A DNA stretch of 64,000 bases. Origin: Schistosoma mansoni. Lineage: Eukaryota; Platyhelminthes; Trematoda; Strigeidida; Schistosomatidae. The DNA is taken from contig NC_031502.1 in NCBI RefSeq assembly GCF_000237925.1, forward strand, positions 43,091,975 to 43,155,974, in the 5' to 3' direction. The notes below the pieces were generated by a model. It was given only the letters and a program-made list of their open reading frames with translations, was not told the origin of the DNA and made no database searches. Position numbers and translations under genes: made by a program. Each line of letters begins with the position of its first letter. The first letter of the stretch is position 1. Shown in pieces: positions 34,585 through 47,239 of the stretch.

Positions 34585-34990
34585 AGGATGTAGTGACCTA
34601 CTTTTCATGACGAGAACGCGATCGTTATAATGTGAACAGTTATTATTATAACAATTTGTACCAGTTATTGTTTTACTGTACTTGTTTGTTTAACTGTACC
34701 AAAAACACTTTTCGTTCCGTTGCCCATCTTGTTCGTGCGAACCCTCTTACGCTCTGTCATTTTGCCTGTAATCTTCGGCACGTCTCGGTATTCTTCCGAT
34801 ACCACGAGATCGCCAATAAATATATCTTACCTGGACCAATAACAGCCTTCTGGTTTTCGGTCTATCGAGGGATCCAATTCGTTATCTGGCGCGTAATCTT
34901 ATTGTCGTGGTGATTATAGTCCATCGCAACTCGACGCCATCTACATCTGGTAAGCCAAATTTTCGAACGCATTTCAACATTTGGCAAATC
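34585..34990 (+). mobile_element. Possible LTR or leader remnant
   Basis: A GC-richer island in AT-rich DNA with an open frame of 93 residues that has no known domain. Its layout (aataaatat motif, then a tctggcgcg block) resembles the end of an LTR and following leader of a retroelement. If so it is a broken fossil; family unknown. It might equally be a LINE untranslated region. Confidence 0.25.
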
Positions 34991-35199
34991 TTCCAAAGAA
35001 CATCACAATGGTTAGTCTAGTATTTATCCATCCGCTTTTGTTGCACGTATTCGTATTGATACTTTTCAATATATAATATTTTGACAACAACGCGATATGG
35101 TGGATAAAGATAAGAATAGCAATAATATAATAGACTCAGAAGTACAGGCGATTAGTTTTCGACCGCTTCCCTTTCGGAACTGTTTAATACTTAAGTTTG

Positions 35200-35575
35200 T
35201 TACCCCTTGTGGAGGATCATAAACTGCTCACCAATATTCTCCGTAGAATCCTGTCCTGAACAGTCCTTTCCAGTTACTTTCAATTGCTAATCATCCCTTT
35301 CATGACTGCTTGCAACTCCCGACACACTGTGTTCTTTGGTCCTCCTTTTTTCAGTTTCCCTTCAGGATTCCATGTTAGTGCTTGCTTAGTAATGCAGTTT
35401 GATGATTTCCTCAATGTTTCCTATCTACATCCAACGTTTTATCCCGATTTATTCTTCAGATAGAAGCTGGTTTGTTCTCTCGAACAGTAGGCTATTGCTG
35501 ATGGTATCCAACCAACGGACATTGTGTATCTTGCGTAGATAATTATTTGTACATACTTTTACCTGTAGAATCCAT
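35200..35575 (-). mobile_element. SR2-like RTE LINE, 3' fragment
   Basis: Minus strand: VRWLDTISNSLLFERTNQLL around 35465-35525, then a decayed right-hand part ending at the SR2-like 3' sequence (ctccacaaggggtaac) near 35200. More worn than the copy at 7253-7710: the frame is broken after the NQLLSEE block. Confidence 0.75.
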
Positions 35576-36160
35576 TTGAACGTGTCGTGTGTGAAAATCC
35601 CTCCATACATACATCTATAGCTTCTTCTCAATGTTTTTGTTGTTTGTACATTATTGTTAGTATTTTTTGATACCATTTCGTATTGTGGTGTTTCATTTCA
35701 TGATAGTTTTCTCTGTTTCTTCTGTTGCTTTCATTGGGTTTCTATATTCTTCTTGAACTGTATACAATTTGTTTTAATTGATATTATTTTGGTGGCTGCC
35801 ATATTGACTGTTCGCTCTTTGATTGCGCGGTTTTATTTTGACTGGGATCGTGCGTTTTTGGTTGTAATTTGGAGCACTTTCCCAGATATTGAAACACTTT
35901 GTGTTATAAAACAGCTGCTCAAACGGAATTTTACTTGATCTATCCAGAAGGGATAGAATAACACTCACCTTTTGGTGTTTTCGATTGAATATTTTGGTAT
36001 CAATTGTCGGTTGAATAACTGAGTGGTAATATTTGTTTAGAACCGTTACTACATCAGAACACTTTGTTTTGATTTCAATTGAAACGAGTTTCTAAACTTT
36101 TACTGTAATTATTCAACCACATCCAGACCTATGGGAATTTAGGTTTGGATCTTACAGTTC
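35560..36160 (+). repeat. Dispersed ~600-bp repeat (F, copy 1)
   Basis: Reverse complement of 44945-45640. Shared peptide-level pattern on its minus strand: SVILSLLDRSSKI, then LFYNTKCF, then SAPNYNQ. Shared DNA includes accacatccagacctat and gaatttaggttt at one end and aaaatccctccat at the other. The second copy adjoins the C-terminus of a LINE RT, so F is probably that LINE's 3' region. Confidence 0.65.
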
Positions 36161-38260
36161 TAAACAAATATTGGTTGGCTGCTTGGAAGGACTTATCAGA
36201 AGCCTTAGACTAGTCTATGACGGAGAACCAATTGTCCAGTCACAACTAAAACGAATATTCTTGAATTTAAATTTCAGTAACTAAAATCACTAACATGGAC
36301 AGTAGTAATAAACAATTAAAGTATAATCAGGTTGAATGGCAACAAGTGAACTGAAATTATAGTAGTAGTAGATTAGTACCAGACTCGGATCTCTTTGTAA
36401 TTGAATTGGATTTTTATTGACACTGGCACATATTATTATCAGCAATCGTATGAGAATTGAAATAACACTGACAACAGAAGATCCAACAATTGTGTTTTGG
36501 TGACAAGTCTCAGACTTCATCAAACTAGTCTGACCTGCATTGTGTTAAGTTGAATACCAACAGTTTAAAGTGTCAATTTGTCAAAGTGTCTTAAGTATTT
36601 TTATAGGTCAGTATAATGACAGAATACTTTCAGCAGACAGATAGATAGACTATAAACCAAGTAAAAAGGTTTTGTTAGGATTCACAAGTATGGCGTTCGG
36701 ATTAACCACACAACTGAGCATAAGTTAATCAATAAAACTGAATTGATTCACCTAACAGTCACTTACTCAACTAGACATAGTATCCAGAATGAACATACAA
36801 CTATATTCGACATTTGATGCTGACCGCATTAGTTTTATTGGACTCACCTGGCTAAAGGTCCTCGGTCACGCATTCGCACCAGATCACGAGTTAGTACACT
36901 GTGCTCAGCTTCTCCTACAACCTCTAACCAGCCTAGATTAGTCCCTTCTCGATATATCAATATTCTATCACATATATCTTCCTGCCTCTGTGCTTCTGAC
37001 TCCTGATTTCACTGTATTAGGACATTTCGACTATAAAATGTATTACTGGTTAAGTTGTTGACAGACTTCGAGCACCTCTGGCATTTTTACTATGGATGAG
37101 CATAGAAGATAGCAGTACGATATATTAAATGGATATCTAACCCATAATACAAACGCTTTTACCATCTGATTTGCTTGTAACATGGGACTTGTAGAGACAG
37201 TGTATTCCAGCTATGGTCCTTGATTAAAGTAATATTCACACTGACCACAAACGTAAGAGAGCCTAACATCATAAAAGGAGGGAGGGTGGCGTTAATGACC
37301 AGCAAACATGATGGTGGAGAGATAACTTCAATCCACCCGTGTCTGTAGGGCAGCAAACGTTAAATTATGGCTCCTTATGCCAAGTGGGATGTCACGAGCC
37401 AACGTTATTGATGCAAACTTATTTATGCAAAATACCTATTTAAATCGTGTTTAGAACGCTGAACTGCTTCCAATTCCTACCGAGTAATCCTATTACAAGC
37501 AAACTAGATAATTGGCTAAAAACGAAGCCTACTCCATACCCTATGAAATCTAAAAACAAAAAAGGGTTCAAATAGCTTCAAAAAAGGAAGGAGACAGCCA
37601 TTTGTATCAGAATACTGTTTTCAGCACTTTATTTTATAATTATACATAATTACATACTTCCTTCTGAACTACCTTCATTTATCCAGTTCCTTAGCCACTC
37701 ATACCTTGTTCAAACTTATTTTTCTTTAACACATTAGTGTGCTCTTGCCTAATAAGTACTTCACTAACAGACAAATAGACTAAATGGTTATACCTTAACT
37801 ATTCCTCCATGAACATTGTGTGCTCTGCTTTTCGTCCTCCCTTTTTATTACACCTTTTTCAGCCCGCTGGAGATACACCAACGAAAACAGATATGGCACG
37901 GGTGACTTCGTCCTACACCGTTATTAAAGCCTCAGATATTCCAGAAGGATATAAAATCGAAGCTTCTAAAAGCCCCCAACTTCGCATGTATCTGTTCTCG
38001 ACCATCAACGCTACCTTCATAAAGTGCGCCAAGTGTGATATTGACATGTTTCTTACGAAATCCATTTACATTCATATCTTATAAAATATCAACCCAGATT
38101 AGTAATTTTCTGCAGTGAAAATTGTGATTTCTGTAACAATTTGATCTTGTCTGTAGACCGGTGTGCCTCATGTAACAAATTATTATTTAAGAATAAATTA
38201 TTATTATCATTAAGATACATTATCTATCAACACGAAACAATTAGGGTAGCATTCTAAGAT
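36161..38260. other. Unassigned stretch
   Basis: No gene I recognise. An open frame at 37809-38084 (+) has, from about residue 20, a more protein-like composition (SYTVIKASDIPEGYKIEA) after a tttttcag splice-acceptor-like site at 37862, but no domain is recognised. Confidence 0.45.
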
Positions 38261-38269
38261 ATTGCGGAA

Positions 38270-39400
38270 ATAAAAGTACAGATTCAGATCTGTATACCAT
38301 TGGCATTTTATTCGTTCTCGACTTTTCCACTCGCCTGCTATGTCCTCTGAGATGTAGTGCTCTATAGGGAAGAAAAAAATATGTTGGGTCTAAAATCATT
38401 TCTTAGTATTCTCTACATGCAAATCAGATCACCTCTTAATTTGCGATAGGACAGAGTAAAGAGGTCTGGCTTCTCAAGCAGCTCCTTTTATGATAAACCA
38501 CGGAGTTCTGGGATTCCACGGGTAGCTGCTCTCTGTATTTTTTCCGGGATATCCGAGTCACCTTTTAAACAGAGGTTTTCAGCCTGAACGCAGTTCTCAA
38601 GCTTTGTTCTCACTAAGGTTGTGTATACTGTAGTGAACATGATAGTGTCTAACTTAGTGAATATCCAGCTTAAAGCTCATAGGGTTCTAATCCCCTTAGC
38701 TTCAACCTCCCGACAATGGGATGTGGTCTTAAGGTCATGACTCACTGTCAACCCAAGAACCTTATGAGATCGAACTACGAGTACAGGCAATTCCCCTATT
38801 TTCTATCTATTTACTTTCGTATCCCCAAAGTGCATGTAGACACACGTTGCCGCGTTGATAGGCATCAGTTACTATTTAGACCAGTTAATCACAATATTCA
38901 AGCCTGCCTGAAGTGCGCATGCATCTTCGTCTCCCATTATTTCTTGCCAGATTTTTACATCGTCAGCGTATAATAACATTGGGGACTCTACTATACTTGG
39001 AAGATCATTTACATACAATGCAAAAAGTAAAGGACCTGGGAGAGAAACTTGGGGCACTCCACTCAGTACTGGTCTTCAGGTGGAGCACTTCGAATTTACT
39101 CCTACTTTCTGTCTACGACCTGCAAAGAAACCCTTGTCATTTTAGGAGAGCTCCGACAAGTTTGTAGTTTGATGGGAATTGTCTTGATCCTGTTTTATGT
39201 ATCGGAGTGACGAGAGGTCTGGCAATACCAAGATTTTCTAGCTTCAAGAGTAGTCTGTTTGTTGTCACCTTGTCAAATGCTCTGCTGAAGTCTATGTAGA
39301 CCACATCAACTGATTTACTGTTGTCTAGAACCTTTGTTCAACGCTCTCTTGTTGTAAGGAGGTTTGTTGTGCAAAATATCTACCATTATTTTGGTGTTGA
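38270..39400 (-). mobile_element. CR1/Jockey-type LINE, RT C-terminal half
   Basis: Minus strand in order: VVYIDFSRAFDKVTTNRLLL (about 39320-39260), a worn middle, then SLPGPLLFALYVNDLPSI and LLYADDVKIW (YADD intact, about 38975), then the post-catalytic part (RTKLENCVQAENLCLKGD) and RRQLRGDLI-like end near 38420. Several frame changes and stops separate these blocks, for example between the AFDKV and GPLLFAL blocks. It may be the 3' half of the element whose 5' half lies at 41440-42720. Confidence 0.8.
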
Positions 39401-40954
39401 TACACTTTCTCTGTCACAAAATCACCTAAAAACGAGGCCACCAGTTTATATTTTAGATGCGTATTCTTCAAGTATAAGAATTGATCCAAGTTCAATTTGA
39501 GCATGCAGTGAATATCTAGCAGAAAGGATTACACTTAGAGTGGCTATTACAATTTATATTAGCCCTCAGATTATTTAAAGAGTGTCATCAAAAAATCTGA
39601 AGAACCGCTATAAATAGTGGTCCGAAATGGTCAACGGAAATGAATCGCCTGTATACCAGAACAATCTACAGTGTGATGAGTATCGAACAAAGAGTGTTTA
39701 TCCAGATGAGTTGTTTCTGAAGATAAACATAAATGGCATTCTTCGCTACCCTAAAAGTATCTAACTGTAAATTGTGAACACTGTAAAACTATTGTTATTT
39801 CTTCAAAGTTCCATTTCGTGTCTTGTTTTTAGTGCTGATATGATTTTAGTATTAATTTTCACTGAAACTACAACCCAACCTAAATACGTTTGACGGTGCC
39901 TATGACGACGGAATTGGTACGCTTACATTTAGCTATCAGATCTATGGCGAACAGCTGTTTATTTTCCATAAACGTATGCATTGCGAGGGTTTCATTGTTG
40001 TCAAGTGAGTCTCAAGTGTCATAAATCCGGTAGTACAAATACATGTCCAATGGTATTAATGAATTACTAGCTGCTAATTATGGTTCTTCTCACCAGAGAA
40101 TTTATCCGATAAAACGGATCCAGAGCGGCCAACCTACTAAAACGTGAAAAGATAAGCAGCCAAATGTAATAATACGAAGTGAAACAAGTAACTAGAGTGT
40201 AGCCGCAAATAAATTACCAAAATAGATAGTTCTGTAAGTCTTCAACATTTGTACCAAACCCATTAGGTTTGCCGGATACTGGAATCTGTCAATCAAACAT
40301 CCTCTCCAGATCTCAACTGGGTGCGCCGTGCGTATATCATATACTTCACTAAACATCGACTACCTTTCAAGTATGCCTTCGTACACTCCATTCAAAACTT
40401 TTTGTTTGGCTGAGTTTGAGGTCCTCAATTATAAATATGTTGCAGACAACAACGTCGTTAAGCAATTAATATCCGTGAACTTTTTAAATCCACACTTCAC
40501 AACCCTCCAATAATAAATGAAGAATCTGTTTGAAGACAAAGTGGTCTCCGTTTAACTCTTAAAATTCCAGAATGCGGAATTAGTTTTGCGCGTCGTCCTG
40601 AAGCGATCTCACCGAAAGCCATATCTAGATGCAATTTTCAATAAAATTAAAAAAACTGACAGTGTTGCTTTATGTTGCGAAAGTTTTTAAATGACTAGGT
40701 GACACTATAAACTGTATCCTAATCTAGAACTGTGATTGTTTATCAGCTAGCAAACTTAGTAACAGTGTTGGAATATATAACTTAATAAAATAAGGGAAAT
40801 CGAAATGGAGTGCTTCTCCGATACTTCGTAATGAATACGGATAAGGTATATCAGGTCAGATGGGAACTAGTGTTCTCCAAGTGGCATGGTCGCCAATTCC
40901 GTAAAGATTGGTAGAGAGCAGAACAAATTCCGACACCACGGATCATTGATGAAC
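39401..40954. other. Unassigned stretch between LINE pieces
   Basis: No gene recognised. The part 40190-40260 (aaattaccaaaatagatag, tctgtaagtcttcaacatt) resembles 43330-43410, pointing to a shared repeat of unknown family. Confidence 0.5.
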
Positions 40955-41440
40955 CAGGAGAAAAGCTGACATAGTTTCAGCACACCACCTGTTCGTGGGC
41001 AGGATGGAACTGGAGCTAAAAAAGCACTGTACAACTGAGGAAACAGCATTACAAAAGTTCAATGCAGCTTTCCATCGAGATACTGACGAACTTAACAAAT
41101 TCAAGATATCTCTCGACAACAGGTTTCAAGCCTTACGAGATCTACTCACAGAAGAGGAAACTACTATGGATAACAACTGGAAAGGGGTCAAAGAAGCACT
41201 AATTTCAACGTATCAGGAGGTTATGGGCTGCAACAATTACCATAACAGAGAAGAAGTCTCTGTTGATACCCACGGCAAAATTCAAGAAATAAGGGACAGA
41301 AAGACAACAAATAACAACAACTTAACAAGAGCAGAGAAAGTCAAGGCGCAAGCTGAATACACAGAAGCAAACAATCAAGTGAAGATAAGCATTAGGTTTA
41401 ACAATCAGAAATACGTGGAAGACTTAGCAACGACAGATGA
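40955..41440 (+). mobile_element. SR2-like RTE LINE, endonuclease-RT linker
   Basis: Plus strand from 40995: LELKKHCTTEETALQKFNAA, NRFQALRDLLTEEETTMDNN, then RAEKVKAQAEYTEANNQVK and KYVEDLATT. This is the region between endonuclease and RT in SR2-like RTE elements. The frame is open for about 145 residues. It stops abruptly near 41440, where a LINE of another class on the other strand begins. Confidence 0.85.
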
Positions 41441-42720
41441 CCCTAACTCTAGGTTTACCCAGATTAAATACGGTGCTTTAAGGTCGCCTACTATAAGGAT
41501 TTTACCCCCATTACACCAGGACATGAGTCTGCTTAGGAGGAAGTCATCTACTAAACATTCTGGACTGCGATATACTACAACTAATATAACATCTTGCTGT
41601 CTGCATTTCAAACTGCAGTGCACCAGTTCACATGTCCCTGAATCATGTGCCATTGTCTCAACAGCTCGCATGGTTATGGTACTTTTCCTGTACAGGATAA
41701 CACCTCCTCCCCTTTTATTTATTCTATCAGCCCTACTGGATACAAAACCAGTCAACTGAATCTCATTATCAAACACTTCTGACGTTAAACATGCTTCTGA
41801 GACAGCAATAAAATCCGGTTTTTCTATATCTACCATTGTCTTGAGCTCCGCCATTTTATCTAGTAGACTGCGAGCATTTGTGTAGCACACCTTTAATTCT
41901 GTGGAAAACTTTCCTTTACCGCCCAGAGTGGTTTGGGGATCGTTTTTCTCCAAACTTTGGAAATCTGAAAACCCTTAAAGACGAGGTTTCTTTCACCGTT
42001 TCGGCGGCGCCCATTTATTTCTACTTCTGCAGCTTGTCTCTTAATACGATCAACCAGGCTGAGATCCTCTCGGACGTATATTGCGGATCCAATCAGTTTC
42101 CTTGAGTTTCCCACTATCAGGTTTCTTCCTTCAATCATATCAAAGGTAACCTTCAAGAGGCGACTTTTCTGATTATTTTCATAATCCTTCTTTTGTCCTC
42201 TTCTATAAAGCTTACAGATGCTAACACCTGAAACTGTTTCTTGTAGTAGCTTGCTTATTAAGAACTTAATGTGACTAAGATCGTGCTCGATTCTAGCCTT
42301 TGGTTCATTTTCGGAAGATTCTAATTACTTATGAAAAATGACTGACCTACCAGCGAGGTCCGTCTTAACACGTTGTGGAATTTTAATTCCTGAAATTGTC
42401 TCTTCCCTGCAATCTGTTTCCAATTTGGTGTCAATCGCAGAGGTCACATTCTGTCTCCTTACTTTTATTTTGCTGGGTGTGGCTGTGAGCCACTCATTCG
42501 CCTTGTTTTATCTATTGACCATATCCTCTACACTGCTCAGACTTGGCTCCCCCAAACTTTGTTTTGCGTTGATATGTAAATTCTGAACTGAAACCGTAGG
42601 TTTACATACCTTAGTACTGTTTATAATTAGTTTCTTCTCCGCAGGCTACTTCTTTTTCGTTGTGACTATGCCTACATCGTATGCTTGTTACCTGTTTCCC
42701 TGATGAGGTCTACCTTTATG
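41440..42720 (-). mobile_element. CR1/Jockey-type LINE, ORF1 end and endonuclease
   Basis: Minus strand: an ORF1-like part (ESRLLKVTFDMIEGRN-type, then LIGSAIYVREDLSLVDRIKR, RNGERNLVFKGF; about 42170-41960) followed by the apurinic endonuclease of ORF2 (CYTNARSLLDKMAELKTMVD, SEACLTSEVFDNEIQLTGF, RGGGVILYRKS, VVVYRSP, IVGDLKAP; about 41900-41470). The catalytic GDFNAP-type motif reads GDLKAP, so Asn is lost. The endonuclease is cut at the junction with the RTE piece. Confidence 0.85.
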
Positions 42721-42829
42721 GTCTCATTGAAATCCGGAGCTGGGCTCATAATAACCCTCTCTATCTCCTCGGAAGCGGAGTTCCACTCATCTGCTGTTGC
42801 CACTTCTGCCCATCGAGATTGGTAAACCT

Positions 42830-43245
42830 GCGTTAATCCTTGCAGTTCGCCTTCCAGTGAAGGTCCAGCTTCTCCTTGAAAATGTTCACTGATGGGGCTG
42901 ATACCACTTGTTCGGACAAGGCATTCCAGTCATCAATCACTGAGAAAAACAGAACCCCACTTTAAGTTTATTAGATCGCGGTTTTTGAACCATTTTTCAA
43001 CGACCTAGGAGATTATCAGTGCTGGAGGGAGCGAAACGACACGACATATTAACGCCCAAATCGTAATTAAAGATACGAAACGATAGTATAAGGTCATCTT
43101 GCGTTCTACAGTAAGACAAGGGGAAAAGACTTGGGCGTTTTAAACGCCTATCGTAAGGGAGTTAAGAAAGACCCTTCAGTGAGTCCTACCCATACCGTCC
43201 CGTTATCAAGAATCCTACCGATAACAAGCATAATTTTTCAATGAC
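42830..43245 (-). mobile_element. CR1/Jockey-type LINE, RT C-terminus
   Basis: Minus strand: FPLSYCRTQDDLILSFRIF, then NMSCRFAPSSTDNLL, then FSLR-like VIDDWNALSEQVVSAPSVNI and FKEKLDLHWKANCKD with stop near 42855. Same terminal pattern as the copies at 50406 and 52619 but clearly another family. It lies just upstream, in the same direction, of the ORF1 piece at 42720, so two LINEs are in tandem. Confidence 0.75.
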
Positions 43246-44944
43246 TTCCTAGGAGTAAAAGTTCAGAAGACCCACCTTTTAATTAAAGATACTTATATAA
43301 ATGTGTTTTGTATGCATTTAAAAGACACATGTGGCGGTAAATATTTCCCCAAAATGAATAGTCTCGTAAGTTTACAACATTGAAACCGACCTTATTCGTT
43401 TTACTAAGCACACCCGACACACCCTATCCCGAGGAGTATTTGATCTAAGCTGCCTAACGTTTGTAGATGCTTGGCACGACGTACTTACTGGTGATCTGGC
43501 GCAGACGAGTGACCGAGAGCCTTGAGTTAGGTCTGTTTAATGAAGCCAATGCAGTTAGCATCAAATGTCGAAGAATTATAGAACTATTCATGTTGGGGAT
43601 TTATTTGTCGCTAGCGCCGTCGAACCCTGAATATCCGAGGTATCCGCACGCATATAAACGATTTCGAAGTGGTGTTAGATAAATAAATGTCAAAATCTCT
43701 ATTTTCTGAATCGTGTTCAGCTTGTACATATTTCAGTATTAGTTGTAAGTCATTTAGTTTCAACTGTAATGTTACATTCCGGGTGCTATTACGTACAACC
43801 CATTGATTAATACTTAAATATACAGCATTTCCTAGCCTGCTCATTCTTTCCAATCTCTTCAAATCCAACTTGCTGGTTCACAACCGACTAAATGCAAGGT
43901 CCTGATGGAGTTCTAGTTTTTGCACCATTAATCTTCTCTGATTGATCTAACATCCTTTTCTGGCGCGAGCGTCTCCACGTTGTGACCCTGGTTTTGGTTA
44001 GTATTGTATCTTCGTCCACAGTGAGTGATTGAAGCTGGAATATCGAGCGAAAGTACCAATGGTCTTTACGTTTAATGGTGTTACCTGGACAGTTGGTACC
44101 GACATCTTTGCTAATATTTGTTGTACTAGCCGATTAACTTGCTGTAACTGCTGAATAAACAGACTCTTGTGTCATTACCTTTTTATTGGTTCTGGTTTGG
44201 AAATAAAGGATGGTTAGTTGCTCTGCATTTCACTCTCGATTTTGTATGTGGATACTCTAATTGTGACATCAGGCATGCAACTAGATGGAATTGTGTTAAA
44301 ATACTATTAGCCTGTGTGTGCTTAGCAATTGTTTGAAGTCCAGTCGTACTCAGCAACTAAGTAAAGGATCGTAACAGTCTAGATTATGGTTGGGATCAAC
44401 GTCTGGATGTCAAAGTGAAGCTATGTGAACTTGCTTGAAAATAGCTTAATTTACCCGATTTTGGTAGGAGCTTTACTAAATGTAGAGGAACATGGTTGAA
44501 ACGTGCAATGGCGACTGTACTGTAACCCGAAAATTTGTCACTTGTAGTCACTTTGTACAGGAACTTATCCATTCCTACACGACTTTTGCTATCCATAGGC
44601 AGTGAAATCGTTGAAGAATGGGCTTGATGGTTCCTGGAATTACTAAATAGGCTAGAAGTCATGGGGTTTTAATGGAATTCCCTTGGTGCTTCAATGGCTT
44701 TTACACGTTCATGGCTTAACGAGTGTGGAATTTCATCTAAATCGCCAATGAACGTTGGTAAATCCACTGAAGGTTCGACTCTGCTTGATAACTGTCATTT
44801 CAAAGTAGTTCAGGATAGCTTCCACTTGTTCTTTAGTGTGCAATTAACTTCAATCGGTTGAATTTCCTAATTGGCTTCATGTGTAAATTTTCCAAACCGA
44901 TAGAATATTCCGTCTATTTCATACGTTATGGAATGATATGTGTA
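43246..44944. other. Unassigned stretch
   Basis: Less AT-rich than the left third of the window. The open frames at 43611-43868 (-) and 44396-44662 (-) show no domain I know. Probably further retroelement debris. Confidence 0.45.
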
Positions 44945-45640
44945 AGATACAAACCTAAATTCCAATAGGTCTGGATGTGGCCGAATAACCGAAGAATAGT
45001 TTATACACTCGTGCCCCAATCAAAAGTAAAACAAGGTATTTTGAGCAACACGGTTCTGAAATTCATCATATATACAAATGTACAAATTTACCTAAACGAA
45101 TATTATCACCCGGTTATTCAACCAACAATTGGTACCAAAATATTCAATCTAAATTACAATAAATAGCAAAGTTATAAGAATATATGAAAAATTACCAAAA
45201 ACACCAAAAGATAAGCGTTATTCTATCCTTTCTGGATAGATCAAGTAAGATTTCGTTTGAGCGGCTATTTTATAACACAAAGTGTTTCGATTTCTGGGGA
45301 AGTGCTCCAAATTACAACCAAAATGCACTATCCCAGTCAAAATCAACCGCACAATCAAATAGCGAGCAGCCAATATGGCAGACGCCAGAATAATAGCAAT
45401 TAAAACAAACTAGATACAGCTCAGTAAAGAACATAGAGACTCAATAAAAAACGATAGTAAAACCAAAAAATTGAACGTTACAGTCTTAATTAGCATAAAA
45501 GATGTTAACAGCATATACAAATAAAGAAAACGTAAGGAAGAAATCACAAGTGTATGCATGGAGGGATTTTCACTTGCAAAATGAATCCAACAATATGATA
45601 GAGTACGAAGGGGTGGATGCCAAAGAGTAAGAAATGCCAT
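44945..45640 (-). repeat. Dispersed ~600-bp repeat (F, copy 2)
   Basis: Reverse complement of 35560-36160 (see that entry). It follows, in the minus direction, the LINE RT C-terminus at 45641-46130 without a clear break. Confidence 0.65.
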
Positions 45641-46130
45641 TTGTAAGCCGGTAGATGAAGGTAATGTTTAATTTCATACGTCTGATCCAGAAAGGTTCTA
45701 GGTTGAGCCGTTGACATCCTTGGTGGTAATATTTGTTTTCGGAATACTCCGAAACCGCTTTAGTGAATCTTCCTTGGACACCTTCGGTTTTATCAAATCA
45801 TTACGCCTGGAATTACTGCATGCTAAAATACCGTATTCAAGGATTGGTATAGTACATTTTTTATGTGATACTAATCTCCACTCGACTTAATTGAAATTTA
45901 TTATTGTGAATCCAACTAGCTTCCTTACTTTAAGTACATGATGTGCATTGTGCTCAGAAACGTCCAAAGTAGTACCATGCCTCAAACGCAAGTCATGAAC
46001 AGTGTTCAGGGATTTCAGTACGCGTTTTCGTATCGCCAGATTCAGGTTAGGGATCAGGCCAATGTAAATAAATCCACCTTCGTCAACATTCAATAGCGAA
46101 TTCCACGACTTAGTCTATCCGTATAACTTG
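45641..46130 (-). mobile_element. LINE RT C-terminal fragment (third family)
   Basis: Minus strand: LKSLNTVHDLRLRHGTTLDV and SEHNAHHVLKVRKLVGF (about 46050-45905), then, after a frame change, EGVQGRFTKAVSEYSENKYY and RLNLEPFWIRRMKLNI (about 45790-45680). This is the part after the YADD block in a Jockey/CR1-type RT. Stops and shifts separate the parts. Confidence 0.7.
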
Positions 46131-46589
46131 TTTACGTCACTTGGTTTGCCGCTGAAATATAGCTTTCTTTGGTAAGAGACGAGATAATCGCTAATAAAGA
46201 AAGTTTGACCGTGTTAAAAGAGTGAGCACACGTCATTGATGAAAAGGCGAAAGAGAAATAAGGCAATCACACTTCATGTTTAAACACACTGGTTGCATTC
46301 ACAGGCTTAGAGTAGAAGGATCCGAAGTGGACGATTTATCTACGTTTTGCCAAAAAATATTTCAACCAAGATGAAAGGGGAGTCTCTATGGCACATAAAG
46401 AAAGTTTTAGAATTTTGTGAGGAAAACTGTCGAGAGTCAGACTAAAATTGAAGTACAGAATTATCATTGATTGACCAGCACCTGTTCTTTGGGTAGTTTG
46501 GTCGAAAAATTCCAACTACGACATGGAACATGAGCGTTACGTCCTAAACTCATGTTGAGATGGACTAAGCTCTTTCAATACGTTTCCAG
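46131..46589. other. Unassigned stretch
   Basis: No gene; the right end may be LINE sequence before the RT block at 46590. Confidence 0.45.
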
Positions 46590-47235
46590 TACTGACATCC
46601 AGTAACCCGTCGAAAATTGATTTCATACCTTACAACATCAAGCAGGCCATAGCTGCCCCGAAAAATACTTATGACAGTGGACCTGACGGGATTCCTTCAT
46701 CATTCGTGAAATATGGCAGTAGAGAATTCACATTATTTTGTTTAAAACTTTTCAACCTGTCTATGGAATATGGGACCTATCCATCTGCATGGAAAACATA
46801 TCTTATCACCCATAGATTCAAAACGGGATCACGCAATGACATTGCTAACTATAAGCTAATTAATTTGACACCCGTGCTATCAAGAACCATCGAAAAAGTC
46901 ATCCACAAACAGCTATTCTCATTTTTACTTTTGGCTAGTCTGAATAGCCCATCCCAACACGGGCTCATCGACGAAAGCTTCACTTGCAAGTCAACAGGAC
47001 CCTCAGAAGTGAACCTGATCTCTGACTCGATGTATCATAAACTGCAGCATCTAAACACGTACGCTTTTTCTGGTCCAGACATGGTTCATTCTAGCAAGCT
47101 GCGCGAAGCGGCCTCAGTCTTGGCAAAACCGCCTAGCGTGAACTCACATTTTCTAAACCGAGACACTGTGTTATACAATTGGAAGCTGGAGCACATGACA
47201 CCAGTTCTCAAAGGGACCGACGCAGTTAACCTTCG
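46590..47235 (+). mobile_element. CR1/Jockey-type LINE, RT N-terminal half
   Basis: Plus strand: SGPDGIPSSFVKYGSREF, LKLFNLSMEYGTYPSAWK, GSRNDIANYKLINLTPVLSR, TIEKVIHKQL and SPSQHGLIDESF in one open frame of 181 codons from 46706 plus its 5' extension. These are the first RT blocks. The following ~60 codons no longer look like RT, so a deletion or another insertion follows near 47000. Confidence 0.8.
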
Positions 47236-47239
47236 AGTT

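Noticed and set aside
37809-38084. Open frame after a tttttcag site, possibly a host exon
   Set aside because: No domain recognised, no matching donor or neighbouring exon found, and it sits in a LINE-rich region.
41405-41759. Plus-strand continuation of the frame from 40995
   Set aside because: From about 41440 this is the antisense of the CR1/Jockey-type endonuclease; the RTE-like part ends there.
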